Origin: Defluviicoccus sp046348835
Lineage (GTDB): Bacteria > Pseudomonadota > Alphaproteobacteria > Rhodospirillales > Defluviicoccaceae
NCBI GenBank assembly: GCA_046348835.1
Contig: JAXMDM010000002.1
Location: 248,001-312,000, forward strand
Reading direction: 5' to 3'
Length of the DNA stretch: 64,000 bases
Position numbers and translations under genes: made by a program. How positions within the stretch are numbered: the first letter of the stretch is position 1; each line of letters starts with the position of its first letter. Under the pieces are notes generated by a model. It searched no databases, was not told where the DNA came from, and worked only from the letters and a program-made list of their open reading frames with translations. Shown here in pieces: positions 37,976-46,283 of this stretch.

Positions 37976-38416
37976 ATGGTCAAGTACACGATACCGAATG
38001 AATTCTGGGTCGAGCCGTTGGCGACCCTGAAGCGCATCCAAGACGAGATCAATCGGGCGTTCGGCGATGAGAATGTCGCTCGCGAGGCGGAGTTTCCGCC
38101 GATCAATGTCTGGCGCGGCGAAGACGGCATCGTGGTGACCGCCCAGGTGCCGGGGGTGCCGCTGGAGGCCCTCGATCTGACCGTTCATCAGAACACGCTC
38201 ACCATCAAAGGCAAGCGTGAACTGGAACGGCCGGAAGGGGAGGTCAACGTTCATCGCCGCGAGCGCGCCACAGGGCCGTTCGCCCGCACCATCGCGCTGC
38301 CGTTCAATGTCGATCCGGAGAAGGTTCGGGCGTCCGCCGACTGCGGTATCCTCACCGTCGAGTTGCCCCGTCCCGAAGCGGACAAGCCGCGCAAGATTAA
38401 CATTTCCAAGCTCTGA
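37976..38416 (+). CDS. small heat-shock protein, Hsp20 family (first of three)
   Basis: 146 aa. The alpha-crystallin domain spans about residues 45-140, starting FPPINVWRGEDGIVVTAQVPGV, with the hallmark CGILTVELP near the end (AxxxxGxLxxxxP, with Cys in place of Asn) and a C-terminal KINISKL carrying an I-x-I/L-type tail that docks into neighbouring subunits. The N-terminus (EFWVEPLATLKRIQDEINRAF) is the short amphipathic arm. Such proteins hold unfolding substrates in an ATP-independent way. CGGAGGAAG sits before the ATG; the second Hsp20 gene starts 14 bp after the stop. Confidence 0.95.
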   Translation: MVKYTIPNEFWVEPLATLKRIQDEINRAFGDENVAREAEFPPINVWRGEDGIVVTAQVPGVPLEALDLTVHQNTLTIKGKRELERPEGEVNVHRRERATGPFARTIALPFNVDPEKVRASADCGILTVELPRPEADKPRKINISKL

Positions 38417-38430
38417 GGGAGGCCGCGACG

Positions 38431-38826
38431 ATGACCGACACCATGGCTGGAGCCAGCAATCCCAATCCGTTTTCGGCCGAAACGACCCGGACCCGCCCGG
38501 TGCATCGACCGATCGCCGACATCTACGAGACCAAGGACGCGCTCGTCGTCGTCCTCGAGCTGCCGGGAGTCGACGCCGACGGACTGAACGTCACCCTCGA
38601 CAAACGGGTCTTGACCGTCTCCGGGCGGACGAGCGCAGGGACGCCGAAAGGGGCCGCGCTCACCCTCAGCGAATATCGGGTTGCCGATTTCGAGCGTTCG
38701 TTTACGCTGGCGGAAACGATCGATACCGACCGCATCGAGGCCAACCTGAAGGACGGGGTGCTCAAGGTAACGCTGCCGAAGGCCGGCCCGGCGCCGGCCA
38801 GGGCGATTCACGTCAACGCCGGCTAA
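38431..38826 (+). CDS. small heat-shock protein, Hsp20 family (second of three)
   Basis: 131 aa. Alpha-crystallin domain from about residue 28 (RPIADIYETKDALVVVLELPGV) to LKDGVLKVTLPKAGPAP, with a short N-terminal arm. It is clearly diverged from both neighbours, so the trio is not a recent duplication. The short arms of members 1 and 2 recall paired Hsp20 genes in deltaproteobacteria. AGGGAGG precedes the ATG. Confidence 0.95.
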   Translation: MTDTMAGASNPNPFSAETTRTRPVHRPIADIYETKDALVVVLELPGVDADGLNVTLDKRVLTVSGRTSAGTPKGAALTLSEYRVADFERSFTLAETIDTDRIEANLKDGVLKVTLPKAGPAPARAIHVNAG

Positions 38827-38852
38827 CGCCTGCGGGGGCGAGGAGGCGATCG

Positions 38853-39368
38853 ATGGACATCCGTGACCTGATGCCGTGGAACTGGCCGCGGGCGGCGCCG
38901 GGCGAGCCGCTCGGCAACGAGGAGTCGTTGCAGGCGCTGCGCAGCGACCTCAATCGGGCCTTCGATAGCTTCTGGCGATCCTTTTCGGTGCCGAGTGTTC
39001 ACGCCAACTGGGGGATGTCGGTCAATCGGGGCGTCGGCGAGGTCCCCATCGATCTCGTCGAGACCAACGAACAGATCGAGCTGACCGCGGAGATGCCCGG
39101 TCTTGAGGAGGGTGATATCGAGATCGCCGTTTCCGACGATCTGTTGAGCCTGAGGGCGGAGAAGCGGGCGCGGGTCGATGTCCAGGGACCGGGATGCCGC
39201 ATCAGCGAGCGTTGCTATGGCACGATCCATCGCACCGTGGTGCTCCCGGCGCCGGTCGATCCGGAGCGGGTGACCGCGTCGTTCCGCAACGGCGTGCTGA
39301 CTGTCATCGTTCCCAAATTATCCCCATCCTCCGATGGCGGCCGGCGGATTATGGTCAACAAGGGGTGA
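38853..39368 (+). CDS. small heat-shock protein, Hsp20 family (third of three)
   Basis: 171 aa from the ATG at 38853, 8 bp after AGGAGG. A longer N-terminal arm (about 60 residues; LNRAFDSFWRSFSVP) precedes the alpha-crystallin domain, which begins PIDLVETNEQIELTAEMPGL and ends FRNGVLTVIVPKLSP. Separated by 26 bp from the second gene and 45 bp from the periplasmic protease, so the four genes probably form one protein-quality-control operon. Confidence 0.94.
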   Translation: MDIRDLMPWNWPRAAPGEPLGNEESLQALRSDLNRAFDSFWRSFSVPSVHANWGMSVNRGVGEVPIDLVETNEQIELTAEMPGLEEGDIEIAVSDDLLSLRAEKRARVDVQGPGCRISERCYGTIHRTVVLPAPVDPERVTASFRNGVLTVIVPKLSPSSDGGRRIMVNKG

Positions 39369-39413
39369 CGACAGTCGATCGCATCCGCCGTCGATGACGA
39401 AGCGAGAGCCATC

Positions 39414-40508
39414 ATGAGGCGTGCCGGCCGAATTCCGTCCGCGGCTTTGGCCGCTGCCGTTCTTCTCGCGATGGCCGGCCTGCCGGCTTTCGCCCTTGTT
39501 CCGGACGGCTTGGACGGCCCGGTGCCGACCCTGGCACCGGTTCTGGAGAGGGTGACGCCGGCGGTCGTCAACATCTCGGTCGTCTCGCGCTCGCCGGTCG
39601 TCGACAATCCCCTCCTGCGCGACCCGTTCTTCCGCCGCTTCTTTAACATTCCGGACGAGGCGCCCCAGGAGCGCACCCAGATCAGCGCCGGCTCGGGCGT
39701 CATCGTCGATGCGGCGCGAGGCCTGGTGCTGAGCAATCATCACGTCGTCGCCAACGGCATCGAGATCTTCGTCACCCTGAAAGACCGGCGCCGATTGAAG
39801 GCCCAACTCATCGGCAGCGACGAGGCGACCGACATCGCCCTGCTGCGGATCGATGCCCAGGATCTCACCGACATCCCGTTCGGGGACTCGAGTCAGCTCA
39901 AGGTCGGCGATTACGTGGTGGCCATCGGCAATCCCTTCGGCCTCGGCCAGACCGCGACCTCCGGCATCGTCAGCGCCCTCGGTCGGAGCGGGCTGAAGGT
40001 GGGCGGCTACGAGGACTTCATCCAAACCGACGCGTCGATCAATCCCGGCAACTCCGGAGGGGCGCTGGTCGATTTGCACGGCAATCTGGTCGGGATCAAT
40101 ACGGCGATCCTGTCGCCTGCCGGCGGCAACATCGGCATCGGTTTTGCCGTCCCGAGCAATATGGCGCATGCGGTCATGGAGCAGCTGGTGCGCAACGGCC
40201 AGGTGCGACGCGGCCGCCTGGGGGTGATCGTCCAGGACGTGACGCCGGACATGATGGAAAGCCTCGCCCTGAAGACGCCGGATGGGGCGCTGGTGACCCA
40301 GGTGGAATCGGGCTCTGCCGCCGAACGGTCCGGCATCCGAACCGGAGACGTCATCGTCGCCGTAGATCACGTGCCGGTCACTTCGGCCTCCGATCTGCGC
40401 AACCGGCTGGGCTTGGTGCCCTTGGGAGAGCGGGTCGAGGTCGACCTTATGCGGCGGGGACGGCCGCTCTCGGTCTCCGCTTCCGTCACCAGCCAAGCAC
40501 GGCGGTAG
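39414..40508 (+). CDS. periplasmic DegQ/DegS-type trypsin-like serine protease with one PDZ domain
   Basis: 364 aa. An N-terminal hydrophobic segment (residues 8-27) serves as signal peptide or membrane anchor. The catalytic triad is readable: His110 in SNHHVV, Asp140 in ATDIALLR, Ser214 in NPGNSGGAL. A single C-terminal PDZ domain (about 240-355) contains GRLGVIVQDV and SGIRTGDVIVAVD. One PDZ domain points to a DegS-like or short DegQ-like protease rather than DegP, which has two. It degrades or senses misfolded envelope proteins. In many alphaproteobacteria such a gene stands between rplQ and rarA; here it follows the Hsp20 genes. Confidence 0.92.
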   Translation: MRRAGRIPSAALAAAVLLAMAGLPAFALVPDGLDGPVPTLAPVLERVTPAVVNISVVSRSPVVDNPLLRDPFFRRFFNIPDEAPQERTQISAGSGVIVDAARGLVLSNHHVVANGIEIFVTLKDRRRLKAQLIGSDEATDIALLRIDAQDLTDIPFGDSSQLKVGDYVVAIGNPFGLGQTATSGIVSALGRSGLKVGGYEDFIQTDASINPGNSGGALVDLHGNLVGINTAILSPAGGNIGIGFAVPSNMAHAVMEQLVRNGQVRRGRLGVIVQDVTPDMMESLALKTPDGALVTQVESGSAAERSGIRTGDVIVAVDHVPVTSASDLRNRLGLVPLGERVEVDLMRRGRPLSVSASVTSQARR

Positions 40509-40524
40509 GTCGGATCGGCGGGTA

Positions 40525-41214
40525 ATGGCCCTCAGCGAAGCCGCCAGACTGTGTATCTTCGATTGCGACGGGACCCTGGTCGACAGTCAATACGAGATTA
40601 TTGCGGCGATGCAGCTCGCCTTCACCGCTGCCGGTGTTCCTCTGCCGACGGCGGAGGCGATCCGCCATATCGTCGGGCTTTCCCTGCGCGATGCGGTAAC
40701 GGCGCTGCTGCCGGCATCGGCGACGGCCACGGTCGCCGACATCGCGGCGGAATATGTCGCTGCCCTGGCCGAGGTACGGCGTCCGGCCGGTCCCTTGCAG
40801 CCGCTGTTCCCGGGCGCCCTCGATGCCCTGACGGACCTGGAGGCGGACGGCTGGCTCCTCGGTATCGCCACCGGGAAATCGCGGGCGGGCCTGTGCGTCA
40901 CCCTGGCGGAGCATGGGCTGACGGACCGCTTCGTCACGCTGCAGACCTCCGATGCGGCCGCCGGCAAACCGTCGCCCGAAATGCTGCTGAACGCCAGCGC
41001 CGAGACGGGGGTCTGCATAACCGAAACGGTAATGGTCGGAGACACCGTCTACGATGTGCTCATGGCGAGGAACGCCGGCGCCGCTGCCATCGGCGTCACC
41101 TGGGGGTATCATCCCCCTGAGGCGCTGGCGGCGGCCGGTGCGAGCCGGATTGTCGACAGCTTCGCCGAGCTGGTCGCGCACCTGCAGGCGTGGCCGCGGC
41201 GGCGATACGGATAA
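40525..41214 (+). CDS. HAD-superfamily phosphatase (Gph-like)
   Basis: 229 aa. Motif I FDCDGTLVDS (Asp13 nucleophile, Asp15 acid), motif II in the GIATGKS region, Lys in AAGKPSPEML and motif IV MVGDTVYDVLMARNAGA. The helical cap between residues 25 and 90 is of the phosphoglycolate-phosphatase/beta-phosphoglucomutase type. The natural substrate is unproven; phosphoglycolate is a reasonable guess. Starts 16 bp after the protease gene and 14 bp before atp12, a linkage common in alphaproteobacteria. Confidence 0.9.
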   Translation: MALSEAARLCIFDCDGTLVDSQYEIIAAMQLAFTAAGVPLPTAEAIRHIVGLSLRDAVTALLPASATATVADIAAEYVAALAEVRRPAGPLQPLFPGALDALTDLEADGWLLGIATGKSRAGLCVTLAEHGLTDRFVTLQTSDAAAGKPSPEMLLNASAETGVCITETVMVGDTVYDVLMARNAGAAAIGVTWGYHPPEALAAAGASRIVDSFAELVAHLQAWPRRRYG

Positions 41215-41228
41215 GGGATGCGCTGCGG

Positions 41229-41936
41229 ATGACGGAGCGGCCACGTCGCTTCTATCGGCGGGTCACGGTCGCTGCCGGAGACGGCGGCTTCGCCATCAGC
41301 CTCGACGATCGGCCGGCGAAAACACCGGCAAAGGCGAGGCTGATCGTCCCGACGGCGGCATTGGCGGCCGCGATTGCCGAGGAATGGGCGGCGCAGAGCG
41401 AGAGCATCGATGCGCGATCGATGCCATTGACCCAGCTGGCGGCAACGGCACTCGACCGGATTCCGGGGCATCGGGAGGCTGTCGTCGACAGCATCGCCGC
41501 CTACGGCGCATCCGACCTCCTCTGTTATCGCGCCGACACGCCGAAGGAACTGCTGACCCGCCAGGACCACGCCTGGCAGCCGCTGCTCGATTGGGCGGCG
41601 GAAGAGTGGGGGGCGCGCTTGCACGTGACCCGCGGCGTCGTCCCCATCGCCCAGCCGGCGGCGACCCTGGGGACGCTGCGGCGGGTCGTCGCCGGGTTTG
41701 CCGATTTTCCTCTCACCGGCCTGGCCAGTGCGGTGCAGATCACCGGATCGCTCATCGTCGGCCTCGCTTTAGCCCGGGGGCGCATCGATGCCGATGCCGC
41801 CCACCGCGTCGCGATTCTCGATGAGTCCTTCCAGGCCGAGCTTTGGGGACGCGACACGGACGCCGAGCGGCGCCGCCAGCGCGTCGCCGACGAGCTTCGC
41901 ACCGCCCGACGTTTCATCGATCTCTCCCTTGCATGA
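41229..41936 (+). CDS. ATP12-family F1-ATPase assembly chaperone
   Basis: 235 aa from the ATG at 41229. Begins RPRRFYRRVTVAAGDGGFAISLDDRPAKTP and contains PLTQLAATALDRIP, DLLCYRADTPKEL and QDHAWQPLLDWA, all typical of the ATP12 family. In mitochondria Atp12 shields the F1 alpha subunit before hexamer assembly; bacterial homologues are largely confined to alphaproteobacteria, which supports the taxonomic placement. An in-frame upstream start at 41190 would overlap the HAD gene. Confidence 0.92.
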   Translation: MTERPRRFYRRVTVAAGDGGFAISLDDRPAKTPAKARLIVPTAALAAAIAEEWAAQSESIDARSMPLTQLAATALDRIPGHREAVVDSIAAYGASDLLCYRADTPKELLTRQDHAWQPLLDWAAEEWGARLHVTRGVVPIAQPAATLGTLRRVVAGFADFPLTGLASAVQITGSLIVGLALARGRIDADAAHRVAILDESFQAELWGRDTDAERRRQRVADELRTARRFIDLSLA

Positions 41937-41952
41937 CCGGTAGGTAGGCGCC

Positions 41953-42249
41953 ATGAGCCAGGACGAGCAGCCTCGAAAGGCGATGCAGGTGAGGGTCGAG
42001 GGGCGGGTGCAGGGCGTCTGGTTCCGCGGCTGGGTGGTGCAGGAGGCGGTGCGCCGCGGGCTGCAGGGCTGGGTTCGCAACCGCTCGGACGGCTCCGTCG
42101 AGGCCCTGTTCGCCGGCCCACCGCTCACCGTCGACGAAATGGTCGAGCTGTGTCGGCAGGGGCCGCCGGCGGCGCGGGTGTTGCGGCTAACGGCGGTTGC
42201 CGGCGCCGACCCCGGCCGTTCCGGCTTTCATGCCTTGGCGACCTTGTGA
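41953..42249 (+). CDS. acyP: acylphosphatase
   Basis: 98 aa. The phosphate-binding loop VEGRVQGVWFRGW holds the catalytic Arg25, and GWVRNRSDGSVEALFAG the catalytic Asn43. It hydrolyses acyl phosphates such as acetyl phosphate in the cytoplasm. Follows atp12 by 16 bp, converging with the diguanylate cyclase gene, the stops 9 bp apart. Confidence 0.95.
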   Translation: MSQDEQPRKAMQVRVEGRVQGVWFRGWVVQEAVRRGLQGWVRNRSDGSVEALFAGPPLTVDEMVELCRQGPPAARVLRLTAVAGADPGRSGFHALATL

Positions 42250-42258
42250 GGAGGATCC

Positions 42259-43248
42259 TCACTCGACCAGAACGCAGATTCCGTTGCGTCCGTTCCGTTT
42301 CGCCCGGTAGAGCGCGTTGTCGGCCAGGTCGAGTGTCGCCTCGACGCCCCGATCGGCGGTGAGCGGCGCGACGCCGATGGATACGGTGATCCGCAGCGAC
42401 GGGCCCGACTTCAAGGGAATGGACCAGTTGGCGATGCGCAGCCGCAGCCGTTCCACCACCGCCCAAGCGGCACGGGGATCGGTATTCGGCAGGCACAGGA
42501 CGAACTCGTCCCCGCCGTAGCGGAAGACCTCGTCGTAGGGGCGAACGCCGGCCGCCAGCAGGGCGGCGATGCTGCGCAGCACGACGTCGCCGGCGGTGTG
42601 GCCGTAGGTGTCGTTAACCGGCTTGAATCCGTCGAGATCGATGACCGCCACCCCGCACGGCTGACGGCTGCGCTCGTGACGCTCGCACTCCATGGCAAGC
42701 CGGCGCAGCATCGCCGGCCGGTTGCCGAGTCCGGTCAATGGGTCGATGTTGGCGAGCCGGTTCCAGGTGGCGGCAAACAGTCGGCGCAGCCCGTCATTGA
42801 TCTGAAGGACGGTGTCGAAGAAGTGCCGGCGCTGTATATCCCGGTCCAAATCGGCGTCCGTCGCCGCCAGCGCCGTGAGTGCTTCCGGCAATGTGGCGAA
42901 CAGCCGGTCCAGGTCCCTGATCAGCGGGTCGGCGCGGTGGACATGGCGGTGAGCGCCCTCCGACCAGTGGCTGCTGGCGAACGCCGACACGATCGGCGGC
43001 AGCTCCTCGGGTGTGGCTCTTTCGCTGGCCCGCTTGGCAAGCAAGGCAAGGCAACGGTCGTACACCCAGCGGTCGAAGTCGGCCATGACCAGGCAAAGAT
43101 CCTGCGTCGCTTCCACGATCAAATCAGGCGGCGAGGTGCCGGCAAGGGCGGCGGGCAGATCGTTGGCGGGAGCGGCGATCGGTCGCCATGAACCGGCCGG
43201 GGGGGCCTTGCCGCCGCCCTTCGGGATGGCGGGGGGCTCAGACGCCAT
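42259..43248 (-). CDS. diguanylate cyclase (GGDEF) with a CZB-like N-terminal region
   Basis: 329 aa, no membrane segment. The GGDEF domain (about 165-329) begins LANIDPLTGLGNRPAMLRRL and has the intact active motif RYGGDEF (243-249). An RxxD inhibition site (R236-D239) lies five residues upstream, so product feedback is likely. The N-terminal 160 residues are not a standard sensor, but the linker RLFAATWNRLANIDPLTG and the residues Cys52, His100 and His104 line up by eye with the zinc-binding CZB domain of E. coli DgcZ; the first His ligand is missing. It makes cyclic di-GMP. The 245 bases between this gene and lipB (43249-43493) hold nothing recognisable. Confidence 0.92.
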   Translation of the reverse strand: MASEPPAIPKGGGKAPPAGSWRPIAAPANDLPAALAGTSPPDLIVEATQDLCLVMADFDRWVYDRCLALLAKRASERATPEELPPIVSAFASSHWSEGAHRHVHRADPLIRDLDRLFATLPEALTALAATDADLDRDIQRRHFFDTVLQINDGLRRLFAATWNRLANIDPLTGLGNRPAMLRRLAMECERHERSRQPCGVAVIDLDGFKPVNDTYGHTAGDVVLRSIAALLAAGVRPYDEVFRYGGDEFVLCLPNTDPRAAWAVVERLRLRIANWSIPLKSGPSLRITVSIGVAPLTADRGVEATLDLADNALYRAKRNGRNGICVLVE

Positions 43249-43493
43249 CCGTCGATCCTCCGGCAGGCTCCCGCCTTCCGTCGATCACGGGGCGGGGCCG
43301 AAATCGCTCCCGGTCGGGCGGGGATGGTCCTCTTCCGATCCATGACCGCCCATCGTGTCGTGGCGCGATCGCAGCGACTCCCTTTCCGTTCATCCGTATC
43401 CTGGCCGCGAGAAGGGCCGATACCCCGTGATGAGTTTTCGATGCATAGTCCGTACCGTCCCGCTGCCCCCACGGCTATGACGGCCGCCGCTTT

Positions 43494-44198
43494 CTACGGC
43501 ACTTTTCGCCCGAGCCGCAATCGATCGGCGTCCGGCGGCGGGAATGACCCGGTGAAGGTCGCCCGCAAGGCGTCGTCCACGTCGGCGAGGGTGACCGGGA
43601 CCCCTTCCGCGGCGAGGGAGGTGACCCGGGCGCCGGCAAGGCCGCAGGCCACGATACCGCCGAAGTGGGAGAGGTCGGGATCGACGTTGATGGCGATGCC
43701 GTGATAGCTCACCCAGCGCCGCAGCCGAACGCCGATGGCGGCGATCTTGGCGTCGTTGCCGTCGGCCTGACGCACCCATACGCCGACCCGACCGGCTCGT
43801 CGCCCGGCCTCGATGCCAAGGCGTTCGAGGGCGGCAATGATCCACCCTTCCAGGGCGGCGACGAAGGCGCGGACATCTCCGCCCCGCGCCCGGACGTCGA
43901 GCATCACATAGACGACGCGCTGACCGGGGCCATGATAGGTGTAGCGGCCGCCGCGACCACTCTCGAAAACGGGAAAGCGCTGCGGCTGCAGCAGTTCTTC
44001 CGGGGCGGCGCTGGTTCCGGCGGTGTAGAGGGGCGAATGCTCCAGGAGCCAGAGCGTTTCCGGTTCCTCGCCGCGACGAATCGCCTCGATCCGGCGTTCC
44101 ATCGCCTCCACCGCCTCCGGGTAGCCGACCGGCCGGTCGCTTCGCACCCAGACCACCGCGGAGGCTTCACTGCCGGGCATGATCGAGGTTAGCGGCAT
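43494..44198 (-). CDS. lipB: lipoyl(octanoyl) transferase LipB
   Basis: About 234 aa from the ATG at 44198; the frame extends to a TTG at 44261 and there is another ATG at 44180, so the start is uncertain. The octanoyl-transferase motifs are clear: LLEHSPLYTAGTSA, RGGRYTYHGPGQRVVYVMLD, catalytic Lys in DAKIAAIGVR and nucleophilic Cys in VACGLAGARVTSL. LipB moves octanoate from acyl carrier protein to the E2 and GcvH lipoyl domains. lipA is not in the window. Confidence 0.93.
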   Translation of the reverse strand: MPLTSIMPGSEASAVVWVRSDRPVGYPEAVEAMERRIEAIRRGEEPETLWLLEHSPLYTAGTSAAPEELLQPQRFPVFESGRGGRYTYHGPGQRVVYVMLDVRARGGDVRAFVAALEGWIIAALERLGIEAGRRAGRVGVWVRQADGNDAKIAAIGVRLRRWVSYHGIAINVDPDLSHFGGIVACGLAGARVTSLAAEGVPVTLADVDDALRATFTGSFPPPDADRLRLGRKVP

Positions 44199-44264
44199 GG
44201 CCCGCCACCAGACTGAGGCATGATCGTCCAAAGCTACCCATCGTCCCGGCCACGGCTCCAAAGC

Positions 44265-44293
44265 TTGATCGGGGCCGGGCGTTTTGCTATCTC
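44265..44293 (+). promoter_or_regulatory. probable promoter of tRNA-Leu
   Basis: TTGATC (44265-44270) and TATCTC (44288-44293) with 17-bp spacing, ending 45 bp before the mature tRNA. The lipB start lies divergently on the other side. Confidence 0.45.
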
Positions 44294-44337
44294 GCAGCTA
44301 TGAAACGGTAAGGCATCCCGTTTCGACAAGATTTTTC

Positions 44338-44424
44338 GCGGTCGTGGCGGAATTGGTAGACGCGCAGCGTTGAGGGCGCTGTGGGGGAGACCCCGTGGAA
44401 GTTCGAGTCTTCTCGACCGCACCA
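44338..44424 (+). tRNA. tRNA-Leu (GAG)
   Basis: 87 nt class II tRNA. The acceptor GCGGTCG pairs with CGACCGC, the anticodon GAG is at 44372-44374 in the loop TTGAGGG with a CAGCG/CGCTG stem, the variable arm is long, the T-loop is GTTCGAGTC, and CCA is encoded. Confidence 0.95.
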
Positions 44425-44507
44425 TTCTATCCCTAAGGAGAGGGCAGCGCCGGAAAGACCCGCTGCCGCCCTTTGACCTCATCCCGCTTTCCGATGTGGT
44501 TGAGCGA

Positions 44508-44723
44508 ATGGACGCCCTGAGCTTGTTCGGCCTGGCGGCGGTGAGCGCCATGCTGTGTTTCTACGCCCTGGAGGAGCGAAGTCCCTGGTTCATCCTCGCC
44601 TTTGCCGGCTCATGCGGCCTCGGATCCCTCTATGGCTTTCTCCAGGGGGCTTGGCCGTTCGGACTGGTTGAAGCCGTGTGGGCGGCGGTTGCATGCCGCC
44701 GCTGGTGGCGTAAGCGCGGCTAG
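44508..44723 (+). CDS. small conserved membrane protein, function unknown
   Basis: 71 aa from the ATG at 44508 (an in-frame GTG at 44496 is an alternative). Two or three hydrophobic segments: LFGLAAVSAMLCFYAL, WFILAFAGSCGLGSLYGFL and FGLVEAVWAAVACRRWW. The pattern YALEERSPWFILAFA...GFLQGAWPFGLVEAVWA is one I associate with small uncharacterised proteins in other alphaproteobacteria. It lies between tRNA-Leu and mgtE, and no function is proposed. Confidence 0.65.
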   Translation: MDALSLFGLAAVSAMLCFYALEERSPWFILAFAGSCGLGSLYGFLQGAWPFGLVEAVWAAVACRRWWRKRG

Positions 44724-44770
44724 CAACCGGGATCGGGCGAAGGTATACACATCCCGAATCTCTCCCTGAA

Positions 44771-46210
44771 ATGCGCGATGTCGCCGCCGCCGACCGCGGG
44801 CGACTGGAGCGAACGCCGGTGACTGAGTCGCCCCCCCACCGCCGTATGGACGACGAATCCGTCGTCCAGGAGACGGACATCAAGGCCGTCCAGGAAGCGC
44901 TCGAGAGTGGCGACGAAGCCGGCGTCGCCGCCCTCGTTCAGCCGCTCCATGACGCCGACGTCGCCGATCTGCTGCAGAATCTCGCTCCCGAACAACGCGC
45001 CGCGGTGGTGCGGATCATTCGTCTCGACCAGCGCCCGGATGTCCTCGCCGAGCTGGACGAGGCGGTGCGCGAAGAAGTCATCGGGCTGCTGGGCGTTGCC
45101 GAGACGGCGGCCGCGGTCGCCGGACTGGAAACCGACGATGCCGTCCACGTCCTCGAAACGCTCGACGAGACCGATCAGCGACAGGTCTTGGAGTCTATTC
45201 CGCAGCCGGAACGGCTGCTGCTGGAGCAGGCCCTCGCCTACCCCGAAGGCAGCGCCGGCCGGCTCATGCAGCGGGAGCTGGTGGCCGTTCCCTCATTCTG
45301 GACCGTTGGCGAGACCATCGACCACCTCCGCTACGTGGGCGAGCGGGCGCCGGACCGGCTCCCGGAAAATTTCCATGACGTCTACGTCGTCGACCCGCGG
45401 CATCGCCTGCTCGGAAGCATTGCCGCCGGCCGCCTCCTCTGCGCCCGCCGGTCGGTTCCCCTGGCGGAGATCATGATCACCGACCTGCGGGTCGTCTCCA
45501 CCAGCACAGACCAGAAGGAGGTCGCCTTTCTGTTCCGCCAGCGCGATCTGATCGCCGCCCCGGTGGTCGATGGACGCGGTCGGCTGGTGGGGATGATCAC
45601 CATCGACGACGTGGTCGACGTCATGGATGAGGTTTACGAAGACGCGATCATGCACCTGGGCGGCGTCGGCGCCGATGACCTCCACCGTCACACCCTGGCG
45701 ACGGCCCGGTCCCGCTTCGCCTGGCTGGTGCTCAATCTGGTGACCGCCATCCTCGCGTCGCTCGTCATCGATCTGTTCGACGGGACGATCGAACACATGG
45801 TCGCACTGGCGGTGCTGATGCCGATTGTCGCCTCGATGGGCGGCAACGCCGGTACGCAGACGCTGACCGTTGCGGTGCGGGCGCTGGCGACGAAGGAGCT
45901 GACGCGGGCGAACGCGCTGCGGGTCGTCGTCAAGGAACTGGTGGTCGGCGTCGTCAACGGCGCGGCGTTCGCGGTCATCGCCGCAATCATTGCCTGGGGC
46001 TGGTTCGGCAATCCCCTCGTCGCCGGGGTGATCGGCGTGGCGATGGTGATCAACCTGGTGGTGGCGGCGCTCGCCGGAACGCTGGTGCCGCTGGTCCTGG
46101 AGCGCCTGGGCGTGGACCCGGCGATCGCGTCGGGCGTGTTCGTGACCACGGTCACCGACGTCGTGGGGTTTTTCGGCTTTCTCGGCCTGGCGACGCTGGT
46201 GCTGATGTAA
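44771..46210 (+). CDS. mgtE: magnesium channel MgtE
   Basis: Up to 479 aa. The N-terminal helical domain (ADVADLLQNLAPEQRAAVVRI) is followed by a CBS pair (about 155-280; FHDVYVVDPRHRLLGSI, APVVDGRGRLVGMITIDDVV) and a C-terminal pore domain of five helices (about 310-479). The pore motif MGGNAGTQT and the PL-VL-ERLGVDPA segment are diagnostic. Cytosolic Mg2+ bound between the N and CBS domains closes the channel. The exact start is unclear: the ATG at 44771 has no good ribosome-binding site, and a GTG at 44819 or the ATG at 44846 are alternatives. Confidence 0.94.
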   Translation: MRDVAAADRGRLERTPVTESPPHRRMDDESVVQETDIKAVQEALESGDEAGVAALVQPLHDADVADLLQNLAPEQRAAVVRIIRLDQRPDVLAELDEAVREEVIGLLGVAETAAAVAGLETDDAVHVLETLDETDQRQVLESIPQPERLLLEQALAYPEGSAGRLMQRELVAVPSFWTVGETIDHLRYVGERAPDRLPENFHDVYVVDPRHRLLGSIAAGRLLCARRSVPLAEIMITDLRVVSTSTDQKEVAFLFRQRDLIAAPVVDGRGRLVGMITIDDVVDVMDEVYEDAIMHLGGVGADDLHRHTLATARSRFAWLVLNLVTAILASLVIDLFDGTIEHMVALAVLMPIVASMGGNAGTQTLTVAVRALATKELTRANALRVVVKELVVGVVNGAAFAVIAAIIAWGWFGNPLVAGVIGVAMVINLVVAALAGTLVPLVLERLGVDPAIASGVFVTTVTDVVGFFGFLGLATLVLM

Positions 46211-46225
46211 CAGGGTGCGTCCGGT

Positions 46226-46268
46226 AGCACCCGCACCGATTCGCCGGACCGGCGTCTGTGCGGGTGCT
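46226..46268. terminator. bidirectional stem-loop between mgtE and the lipoprotein gene
   Basis: AGCACCCGCAC (46226-46236) and GTGCGGGTGCT (46258-46268) are perfectly complementary, with a further CGCCGG/CCGGCG stem inside the loop. It sits between two convergent genes. Only a short TCTC follows on the + strand. Confidence 0.55.
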
Positions 46269-46283
46269 TCTCGGACCGGAAAG

